Shown here: positions 35,401-47,400 of the stretch, piece by piece
Layout: the number at the start of each line of letters is the position of its first letter
Numbering within the stretch: position 1 is the first letter of the stretch
NCBI RefSeq assembly: GCF_932526225.1
Contig: NC_064042.1
Coordinates: 12,909,040-12,969,039 of the forward strand
DNA length: 60,000 nt
Direction of reading: 5' to 3'
Origin: Nematostella vectensis
Lineage: Eukaryota > Cnidaria > Anthozoa > Actiniaria > Edwardsiidae
Position numbers and translations under genes: made by a program
The notes under the pieces: generated by a model
The model's input: the letters and a program-made list of their open reading frames with translations, nothing else
The model's database searches: none
Told to the model about the DNA's origin: nothing

Positions 35401-38400
35401 GGAGGCAGAGAAGAAGAGGAAAGGAGTAATACGCGTTTGTGAAAAGAACACATTCGAGTGCGGCTCGATCTCAGGCTGATGATCTTTTCACGTGCAATGT
35501 CCGTAGTATTAAGCAGCTTCTATGACATCAATATTTCAAGCGCCTTTGGTATAACTAGTACATCTTCGCTTCGAAAAAAGGATACCAATGAGAAATAAAC
35601 ACACGCAATGATCGGCCTTGGCAAGACATTTGAACATCTAACCTGAGTGCCAGGCGGAATTTTAATTTTTCCAAAGAAAATGAGGAGAGGAAAAATATAT
35701 ATTTTTTAATGTTATAGAAAACGATTTCTCTGATTCTGCTAACGCAAGGTCAAAAGCAGTGTCCGCCATTAATACTCAGAACGAGCAGTCAACGGGTTAG
35801 GGTACTATATATAGCTGAACTAATCACCTTTGTTTTGTTTTTTTTACCAATCAGGAGCCATGCCGGAATCCGGCATGAGAACATGCGATTTAAACAGTAA
35901 TAATAATGTTTGTTTAATTCAACCGATTGCAGTACATGAATAGACTGAATTACTACAGCGATTACTACGATATAATTCACAACACATATTTAGCGTATTT
36001 AACGGAAGCAAATTTAGAAAAGCGGTCAGTGTGACCCGCTTCAACGTGGCGACTACAACTCCCTGATCTTAGAGCATATGGCGTATTGATAGGCACTACC
36101 CTTTTGGATATTAGAGGGTAGAGCACACTATCCTGCTTAATGCCTGAAATTAGTTTAAATACAAGCCTTATGGCGGCGATGTTCTAATGTTAATAAGTCT
36201 GCTCTTGTAAGAGCGTCCGTGTAGCTCAGGTTAGGAAATATTATCCTCAGAGATCTTTTCTGTACTTTCTCTAACGTTTCACTCAGGTATTTAGGTAAGT
36301 TAGAGAACACTACGGATGCATATTCGAGAATAGACCTTATAAGGCTACAGTAGACGGCCACTAAATCACCGTCTAAAACCCCAAACAGCATCAGTTTCCT
36401 AAGAGCGTAAAGGCGGCGGTTTGACTTTCCGATTACATAGTCGCAGTGTGACACCCAACCTCGAGGTCTGCAGAGATGTATACGCCGAGTAGCTTGAAAC
36501 AGCTAACTGCCTCTATGACGGAACCTCCGACCGCGACAGGTTGACACTGAGAACTATTATAGTGCAAAAAATCAATCCGCATCTCCCTGCGGATTGAGTA
36601 CTTGTATCAGGCCCTTGTCTTGTTTCTCGCCGGCGCGATAGAAACACAGGAGGGCCTGATACTCAAGTTACTTCGCATAAGGTTTCATAGTCTACGATGT
36701 CACGCGTCACGTGTCACTGATCGAATGGGTTTATTCTGCTTCATGAATGCCTTAGGGATGCTTGGGGCACACAGGCCAACCAAACACTTCACAGCGAGGC
36801 TTACCTGTACATAAAGTTGTTCGATTGAAACCGTTCCCACTTGGTAACCTGGCCATCACTTCCGCCACTGAATATTAGCAGAGGCACCTTGCGAGCTAGT
36901 CACGTGACAGAACAAACGAGAAATGAAAATGGAATACAGGATACATTAACAAATTATGATCGTAGGGCCATTCCATGGCCTATCGATCAAAATTTACACG
37001 AGCTCTTCAGATTTTAACCACTTTTCGAAAATTGTAGAGGTTATGAGTCATATCACAAATTTGTAGATTTTTCTGGGCATGCGCATTCGAACAGCACGTG
37101 TTTTAGGTTGCGCGCTTACAACCTAAAAATATATTTTCTCGCAAAATACTCGGCCAATTTCTAAAATATTTAGTATTTTTGTAAAGAGGGATAATAAATG
37201 GAACAGACGATAATGATTTATCTTTACTATTATATAAACGTTATATGTCTGTCGAGCAAACGTTTATGATTGGTCGAGCGGTATAACGTCATTAACCTGC
37301 ACAAGCTTTTGAACGAGAATTCTTGCAGGCGCCATTATTGAAAACACAGAAAAAAATCCAAAAACCCTCAACTGTATTTTGAAAAACTCGCTAACGGTGC
37401 AAGATATCTAATTTTTCGACATGTCTGGAGATAGGACATGAAGCTCCCATGTTGGCGGTCTTTAGTGTAAAGAAACAAACAACGTTTGTCTCACGATGGA
37501 GAAGATCAATGGAAGCAAAATCGAATCGTGTTTAGCAGAACTCGAATTATTTGGGGGGGGGGGGGCACAAACAATACAGAAACATTAAGAAAACAATTGG
37601 GGGCACAGCCAAGCTCCTACTGGTTATTTCCTTATATATATATATATATTTAAATATTTGGGGGCACGTGCCCCCAGTGCCCCACCCCCTGCTACGGCCC
37701 TGCGGTGGATGTACTTACCGTAAGTTAGCGTTTCTACGGCCCTGCGGTGGATGTACTTACTGTAAGTTAGCGTTTCTACGGCCCTGCGGTGGATGTACTT
37801 ACTGTAAGTTAGCGTTTCTACGGCCCTGCGGTGGATGTACTTACTGTAAGTTAGCGTTTCTACGGCCCTGCGGTGGATGTACTTACTGTAAGTTAGCGTT
37901 TCTACGGCCCTGCGGTTGATGTACTTACTGTAAGTTAGCGTTTCTACGGCCCTGCGGTGGATGTACTTACTGTAAGTTAGCGTTTCTACGGCCCTGCGGT
38001 GGATGTACTTACTGTAAGTTAGCGTTTCTACGGCCCTGCGGTGGATGTACTTACTGTAAGTTAGTGTTTTTTTACGGCCCTGCGGTGGATGTACTTACTG
38101 TAAGTTAGCGTTTCTACGGCCCTGCGGTGGATGTACTTACTGTAAGTTAGCGTTTCTACGGCCCTGCGGTGGATCTACTTACTGTAAGTTAGCGTTTCTA
38201 CGGCCCTGCGGTGGATGTACTTACTGTAAGTTAGCGTTTCTACGGCCCTGCGGTGGATGTACTTACTGTAAGTTAGCGTTTCTACGGCGCTGCGGTGGAT
38301 GTACTTACTGTAAGTTAGCGTTTCTACGGCGCTGCGGTGGATGTACTTACTGTAAGTTAGCGTTTCTACGGCCCTGCGATGGATGTACTTACTGTAAGTT

Positions 38401-41400
38401 AGCGTTTTTTACGGCCCTGCGGTGGATGTACTTACTGTAAGTTAGCGTTTTTTACGGCCCTGCGGTGGATGTACTTACTGTAAGTTAGCGTTTTTACGGC
38501 CCTACGGTGGATGTACTTACTGTAAGTTAGCGTTTCTACGGCCCTGCGGTGGATGTACTTACTGTAAGTTAGCGTTTCTACGGCCCTGCGGTGGATGTAC
38601 TTACTGTAAGTTAGCGTTTCTACGGCCATGCGGTGGATGTACTTACTGTAAGTTAGCGTTTCTACGGCCCTGCGGTGGATGTACTTACTGTAAGTTAGCG
38701 TTTCTACGGCCCTGCGGTGGATGTACTTACTGTAAGTTAGCGTTTTTTTACGGCCCTGCGGTGGATGTACTTACTGTAAGTTAGCGTTTCTACGGCCCTG
38801 CGGTGGATGTACTTACTGTAAGTTAGCGTTTCTACGGCCCTGCGGTGGATGTACTTACTGTAAGTTAGCGTTTCTACGGCCCTGCGGTGGATGTACTTAC
38901 TGTAAGTTAGCGTTTCTACGGCCCTGCGGTGGATTTACTTACTGTAAGTTAGCGTTTCTACGGCGCACTTGTTCTTGAGGTTCGTGAGGCAGCCTGAGGA
39001 GTTGTACCTCCACACACGAATATGTCGACGTGTGTTAGTGCCTGAAAAACGATAACATCTGGATAATCAGGGTTTTCCATTGTCTGATAGCAGCTGCTTT
39101 TAGTGTCGCACCACCTTAAGGCGCGGTCTTGGTTTTCCATGAAGGTTTTAATAAATTTTTGGGGCTTTTTAAAAGAAATTATATCCTTTGCATACAATCC
39201 CTTTTACGGGGAATCGCTTCATTTCTCTTTACGCTTCGTCGCAGTTATCAGGAATATTTTACGTTGTTTTCTTTCGTACTTTTCCATACTTTATCAAACA
39301 AGTGATAGATAAACAAGCGTGCGAATGATCCTTAAAGTACAGTACCTATGACATGGCCGAGATCGGGAATGTAGTGAAGGGCGACCAAGGGATACCTGTC
39401 CAAAACAAAGAGCTGCGTTACAGAATTTAAGGCCAACAATAACTGTATATGGTATGACTAGAAATACGGCAAGCTGCAGATGAATTAAGTGGCTTGCGTG
39501 GGTATGGTGGAATCAGGGAAATAAATTAACACAGGGATAAAATGGTAAAGTTCTACTCCTCTGTAAAAACAATGTAGTTTCGCTAACGTTTCGAGCATCA
39601 GCCCTTGTCGGGATAAAAAAGGGAAAAAAAGGAATTACTTTTTTCTGTAACATTTATTTTAATAAAACGGCAAAATCACGACTTTTCCACAACGGAAGTT
39701 GAATCATTCGTGCCATGTTACGTTGTTATAATTGATATTATTTTTAATGCTGTTGTTTACAGAAAGGTCTGAAAATAGGCATTGTTTACAAAATAAAATT
39801 GGTATTATTTTTAATGCTGTTGTTTACAGAAAGGTCTGAAAATGGGCATTGTTAACATATCATAATTTATATTTTTGAATGCTGTTGTTTACAGAAAGGT
39901 CTGAAAATGAACATTGTCTACATAAAAGGAGTCTACTCACGCCCCGCTCTCCTCGTTCTGAAAAGTCCCAATGAAATCGGACACCTGAATTGATACAAAT
40001 AACACGACTAGTGATTAGCGTCTTTGTTTCATGAATTTAAATTTTAAACTGTATCTAAAGGCTCTTTCACAACTTGCATCGTAAAGAATAACTGCAAGTC
40101 GCAGCGTCTGATACCACTTTTGTAGGACGCACTATTAATGTCGCAGCGTCTGATACCACTTTTGTAGGGCGCACTATTAATGTCGCAGGGTCTGATACCA
40201 CTTTTGTAGGACGCACTATTAATGTCGCAGCGTCTGATACCACTTTTGTAGGACGCACTATTAATGTCGCAGCGTCTGATACCACTTTTGTAGGGCGCAC
40301 TATTAATGTCGCAGCGTCTGATACCACTTTTGTAGGACGCACTATTAATGTCGCAGCGTCTGATACCACTTTTGTAGGACGCACTATTAATGTCGCAGCG
40401 TCTGATACCACTTTTGTAGGACGCACTATTAATGTCGCAGCGTCTGATACCACTTTTGTAGGGCGCACTATTAATGTCGCAGCGTCTGATACCACTTTTG
40501 TAGGACGCACTATTAATGTCGCAGCGTCTGATACCACTTTTGTAGGGCGCACTATTAATGTCGCAGCGTCTGATACCACTTTTGTAGGGCGCACTATTAA
40601 TGTCGCAGCGTCTGATACCACTTTTGTAGGACGCACTATTAATGTCGCAGCGTCTGATACCACTTTTGTAGGGCGCACTATTAATGTCGCAGCGTCTGAT
40701 ACCACTTTTGTAGGGCGCACTATTAATGTCGCAAAAAATTAAAGTGGTGTGTTCCACTTGCAATTATTTTTGTGAGATCGTACACCGTACAAGTACACAG
40801 GGCTGTATGGGGTGGGGGTACTGGGGGCACGTCCCCCCCCCCCAAAAAAAAAAAAAACTTTTTAACAAGAATATAAGGAGACGACCAGTAAGGGAGGGTT
40901 CCATATTTTAATATTTCTGTTCGCCCCCTCCCCCCCACCTAACCCAAACGTGATCTGCTACTCAGCTCTCATACTAGTGGTCGAGCATTACTCACATTAT
41001 CGCCTGACTTCGGGTCATACATGGATGCCCCAATGGACCCCCCTGCGATCCAAATCGTCTTTATTGGCTTGACGTAACAGACCCCTGTCACAGCAGAACT
41101 GAGAACACAAAATCTGTCCATTTAGTTTTCTATTTACTTATGCTTCATATTTTATAGGAACAAACCCTTGCCTCCTCTTAAACATACAAACTCGATATCA
41201 GCAACCGCCCCCCCCCCCCACCCTCCCCCGCTGAATTTCAAGTATCCAATTCACTCGTGAGAAGAAAGGCGGTAGTGTTTTGTTTTACTTCTCTACAGTC
41301 AATCTCCCTAATTCACACATTGGGTGGGTCGATTAAGAGACCTCCATCGATGACACAACAGCAACGCCAGTAAGTGTCGGTTCTCAATGGAATAAAAGCG

Positions 41401-44400
41401 TAAGAGCAAATGCAAAAGAGAAAAACTGCTTAATGTTCTTTTATTGCGCTTGCGCTTGTTTTGGCCGATGCTTTTGCGTTGCGCTCGCGTTTGCGTTCAA
41501 GTGAGAATCAAACTTTTGCGACCACGGAAAATCTATCAATAATCAACCAAAAAGAGAGAAAAGGTGGAGGAAAAACATACCTGAATCCATCAAACTTGTG
41601 CATACACTGTCCATCTTGAGACCAGACTTTGACCACTTTATCGAAACCGCCGGTAAATATCCTAACAAAGAAGCAAAAAAGCACGTAAAATTTAGTAAAT
41701 ACTCATTTGCTAAAGAAAATATTTATTTTGATATTTTTTTATCAAACTCCTTTTTTTTGCAATTACAAATTATTCTTTAGTCTCCTTCGCAGCCGTCGTG
41801 GTCTTTGTCGCGCAAGCACCCGTAGTTGGCTTACAGATAATTTGTTTGTTTATTGGCTTTGTCACACACACACAAAAAAATACTACGGTTTACAATAGGA
41901 AATAAACAAAATAAAGAAAATAAGAAACAATGTGACGGGAGAAGAAAACAGGGCGTAAGCCCCAATTGAAATTCTTTCCCATGTTTAATTAACGTACAAA
42001 GTTAATACTAAAAGTCAACGTATTTTCACGGCGCTATACATTGTGCAAAGAAACATATATATACTGTGGCCTCTTTTTCAGACAATATACAATACAATAT
42101 AATTCATTTGTATCACAAGATGAGATTACAATAACAATGATAAATGTTACAAAACGAGTACCGGCTGTCTAGAAATACCTACAGTGCTAATCTAGTTACA
42201 ATTAGCGACAAAACTGTTGAAAACTTTTTAAAGTGGAAACGCCTCAAACGCAGTTTCAGATGGAAATTAAAATTACGTACCAACCCCCTCCTTCCAAATA
42301 AAAGTTGGATTCTTTTACTGACAACCCTAGACAGCAACTTTGAATAGGGGAGGGGGATGTGAGTAATAAAAAGTTCCCATATTGTAAATTATATTAGTAA
42401 GACTCCTTTTTAGATGTCATTTTCAACAGGTTTTGTCGCTGATTGTCTAGCATGCCTGGCTTTACATTTTTCGCAAATTGCAGTGAAATCGATGCCTCGG
42501 ATTGACAGCCAAATTTACACTTCAATGTAAAATGCATGTTCTAAAAACACAGCTGTTAGTTCAACATAACAATGGGGTGTTGACATTAATTTGCATGATT
42601 TTTTCTTAGCGAGTTTCTTTTAAAACCCCATCCCCTTTAAAATCAAATGGTCCACCCCTTACCATGTGTTGTTATCCGAGTCACGTGCAAGGCACATGCA
42701 GATGATCCCAGCATCGTGAGCCTTGTTCACCCTGGAAACGAGCCAAAGGCATTGGTATTGTCATATTTTCATCTAAATCCTCGTTATACGCATGAATAAA
42801 TACTGAAAGAAAAAAAAACCCTTAGCATTACTTGGCCAATCCTCGCGCGCCAGAATCTATCCTTGTCATACCGCAGGGTCTGCCTTCCTAGGGCAATGGG
42901 GAGGAAGAGGAGTCTGGCAGTGCTGAAAACTGCTCACGCAAGACTAGTTCCAATACTGCGCGGTTAAACCAGCTTAGAAAGGCAGTGCGACAGGCGGGGT
43001 GAAAGGGATCCTTGTTGGGAAATTAAAAAAAAAAAATCCCCTAAAAATACCTGCAAAACAAACATTGCTACTCTGAGAATTAACCCCCCCCACCCACCCA
43101 CCCTAAAAATACCAAAAAGCAGATTTACAACAAAGTCTCGAATGACAAATTTCCTCTGAGTGTTTTGTCTAGAAGTCGGAAGTATTAAATAATGAAGAAT
43201 GGCTTTCTGCGAACCCCTATAAAAGACCATTTCCAATATAAAAGGCTTATTTTCTCTAATAGATACACTTAAAATCCCCGAGGCCCGATTTTGACGCCTA
43301 AAAAATACGACAAGCATCCCTATCAGGTGGATATGGGAAGAACCCCCACCCACCCCTCCCTTCCCGCCTGTGCGACATGTTTACCGTGTTAGGTGAGACT
43401 GTCAGTAGGTCGCCAATATTTCCAATGGAGCAGGGGATACGTACTACAACAACGCTAAGACGTTTAACGAAGGACGTGAGAGCATATCACATGTTTAGTG
43501 AATTGCTTCCCCAGTCTTGAATAACACTGAATCAAATTTGTGGTATAGATACATGATGAATGGTTAAAACAATAAAATGGAGACCGTTCTTTTGGTGAAA
43601 TTTGATCTCAGCATTGTTGTTTACCCAATCGGCAGATCATCTTATAGTATACTACCAAGAGTGTATGATTTACATCAAACTCTCTTGATACGACTAAAAC
43701 ATCTCGAATGTGAATATTATTTTATTGACAATCGATAGCAACGGTAAATTTATTCTTTATGCGATCAGCAGTCTTAAATAAACTTTAAGGGCAATCGTTC
43801 GACTTGCGGTTATCTGCGGTTTCTTTTCTTAGTTGACTTCATATTGATTTAAAAAGAACCACCTGATGTGGCCATATAACAACGATCTGTTAATAAGTGT
43901 AATACGTGGCGTAGATTGTTACTGATTAAGCTATCGAAAATATTAAATGGATAAACTTTTTGTGCGCACAAATAGTAAAAAAAATGCTAGAAAAGTACAA
44001 GAAACAAAATAATTTTTTTCTGATGTTTGTTATTCAAGAAAAAAGTATTCAAAATTAAGGAAATAAGTAAGGGAACATAATCAAAAATAAAAAAATAAAT
44101 AAATAATTTCAGCCAAATCACGTAAAATTCAGGGATGGCAGAGGTTTGAATGGTCATTCCTATAGGAGATGAGTTAATAGTGCATCATTGTAACAGCGGG
44201 CGCCATGAGTTTTCAAAATGCACAAAGTAGAACAGTAAAAAGCAATGGCCCATAATCTCAGAGAATTTTAATGTTGGTCGCAAACGCATAAATACTACGA
44301 TATCCTTTTTCTTACAAATTTTCAAAACTCTCACAGTTTAATTTTAAAGGGAGGAAAGGTTCTAATAGATTCGATCAAAGTTCAATCGCTTGGTGAACTA

Positions 44401-47400
44401 ATATATCCACCGATACCAAATATTGGTATAGTGATGTTGAAAAAAAGAAGTTTAGTACATCATTGTAACAACTAGGAATTTCTAAAATGCACAAAGTAGA
44501 ATAGTCAAAAGCGAATGGCTTATAATATCAAAGAATGTGTGAGTTGAATCAACCACGCGCAGTATTAATACTATGATGTATTTTTCACATTTTTTCAAAA
44601 TTCTCACAGGTTAATTTCAAAGGGGGGGGATGTACTAAAATAGCCTCCGATCAAAGTTCAATCGCTTGGTGAACTAAAAATATCCCTAAACCACAGCCGT
44701 GTTAATAAGAAAAAAAGCACAGACGCTATTCAAGGTGAGCAAACAAACTGCCCAACCAAAGGCGCCATGCAAGGAATCTCGCGTTTTGTACAACATGACA
44801 TACGACACCGCAAATCCACCATCTTTTGCGGTATGTTTCGGATGGAAAAAAGATAGTAATCAATTTAGAAGATAACATTCAAAATTGAAGAAATTACGGT
44901 TTTAATTCATTTGTTGAAAGTTGTAGCAGAGTGCTATATATAGGAGGGAGTGCACGCTATTCCTTATACCCCTTCGAGAGCATCACAGCAAACAAGGTAT
45001 CTCTGGTTCTGAAATTTACACATTTCTACTTTTACATTTACTGAGAAAGTTTCACTGTTTTAAAGATCCTGATTTTTTCACTTTCTAAACACTGCATCAC
45101 GTTTTATCTTAGTATTTTGCATTTGTACTTTGCAGTTTTTTTTTTCTTTCACGTTATGACGCCCAGTTATTCATCTTGCTATTTAAAAAAATACTTTGAT
45201 CATCTCATGCACAATATTTTGCTTTAATATTTGCACATGCATTTTTTTGCTCTGTTTTTTTCCATTTACGTTGTGACCCTAATGTTAAACAGCCTACTGT
45301 TAAAAAGGTTTCTCAGCTTTATGTACTATTCATTGCGTGAGTATGCAGTTAACCTATTCAAAGCACACACCCTGTAATTCTGCAGTTTTCTAATGTGCAG
45401 CTAAAGCCTTGTTCAGGGCCGTAGCAGGGGAAATATTATAAGGAAATGACCAGGGGCGTGGCTGTGCTCCCACATATTTTCAATTAGCATTGCTGGAAAA
45501 GTTTCACTTCGTTGACATCATTCAAATTGGTGCCCATGCAGCAACGTAGCCGATTACACAAATTTCCCATGTTACACAGCCATGTATTTGCACATAGCTT
45601 GCCCTTTCCCTCAGAATTCAAATGCTAAAGCTTATTTATCATATTGTCTTATTTATCAAATTGTCATCTTATGCATTTCTAGGCACCGCCCCTACGCAAC
45701 ATGTCTTTCCAAAAGGACTGCATCGAAGTGCACAACGAGCTCCGCGCTCAGCACCAGGCTCCAAAAGTCACGTGGTCCGATCAGCTCGCAAAAGATGCGC
45801 AGGCCTGGGCCAACCACATCGCCAAGAATGGGAGGCTGGAGCACTCGAGCCCAGACTCCCGGCCAGACCAGGGCGAGAACCTGTTCATGTCTTCCCCGGG
45901 GGAGATCAACGCGGGGGATGTTGTAGACGAGTGGTACTCGGAAGTCAGCAAGTACAAGTTTGGCAAGCCTGGCTGGCAGAGTGGGACTGGGCACTTCACA
46001 CAGGTCGTGTGGAAGGGCACAAAGGAGGTCGCCATGGCGAGTGCCGAAGGGCCTGATGGGAGCGTCTACGTGGTTGGGCGCTATAAACCTGCTGGGAATG
46101 TTCTCACGCAGTTTGCCGATAACGTGTTGCCAAAGAAGTAAGGCCGCGTTCACACAGAAACGAACATGTTTTATTTCAGTGCTTATAATGTTAAATTTAG
46201 TATTATGTTAGTTAAATGTTGTTTCGACAATTAGTGTATGTTAATGATCGAATGCACTGAATAAATGGAAAAGTAAACTTATAACATTTGTTGCTTTTAT
46301 TATTGCATAATTATTAGTTTTACGCCTAGTCAATCATTCTACCGGGGCAAATGTTTTCCCTTGGTTTTTGGTGGAAGGCGAGAGCATAAAAGTCGTGAAA
46401 AATTCACCCTAATCTAAACAATAACTTTGATCCTTCGACTTACCCAACAAGGAATTTGGAGATAATCCTATGATGAGAACTAAATCTTTTCAGGTAGACA
46501 ACATTACAATAAGTAGTGAGGACTAATCCATTTCCCAGCCATAACGCTACAAACCCTCCCCCCCTGTATACCTGTATTTGTGTGTACGTGCGCGCGTACT
46601 GCGTGCGTGTTCTTTTGCGTGTACCTGCGTGCGTGCTACGTGCGTGGGCTTTTGCATGAACCTGCGTGTGCGCATGATGCGTGCACGACTGTGTGCCTGA
46701 ATGAAAGCGCAAGTCAAGCCTGCCAGCTTCAAAAGCTGCAAACCGTTTAGACGAGGTTACCATAGTAACATACAAGTGATTCAGCACACGTTTACCTTGA
46801 GACAACGGCCAAGGTGTTCTTTCCATGATATGAAAAGGCAGAGTCATAGACAATCAGTCGCTGGTCATTACTGCAAAAAGAAATGATGAGTCATTAATGC
46901 AAGCTAAAGCCCCCTTCATATCCTTAAATGTGAATCACTTAAATAGGGAACTTGCGCTAAGAGATCACGTGATCTTTTGGGTGGCAAATTCAAGCCAAAA
47001 TAAACACAAAAATGACTGCGCCCGTCACGCCAAACAGCGACGACGTCATGTGATCTCTGAGCACAAGTCCCTATCAACATTATTCCTAGTGGATGGTCCA
47101 CTAAATAAATTGCTTTGTGTTGCTGTTATTTCCTCAATAAAAGCCTGAGCACACGCGTTTGCCACCCAAAACGTCACATGATCTCTTAGCGAAAGTTCCT
47201 ATTAACACCATTACCAGGTGATGGTCTCACGTTTCGTAAAATTATCTTAAACAATGAGCTTTAGTCCCTGGGATTCATGTGGTTGGGTGTGACACCATAG
47301 GGGATGCAGAGAACCAGCCAAGAGGCCTTTCGATCGACGTTAAAAATCAACAACCATTAGGGACCCGACACCAGGGATGATTTGGCAGGCTTCAAGCCAT

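Noticed and set aside
38432-38629. In-frame 14-residue repeat insert as a normal part of the WD40 protein
   Set aside because: The exon-proximal unit has an in-frame TAA directly after the first donor, so full-length product requires the first donor.
37693-38965. CRISPR-like regular array
   Set aside because: Units are contiguous with no unique spacers, and the genome is animal; the unit is an exon-intron boundary.
40044-40763. 239-codon repetitive ORF (INSA.YKSGIRRCD repeats) as a gene
   Set aside because: The open frame follows from the 42-bp unit being a multiple of three; it lies inside intron 9 and two frames are open at once.
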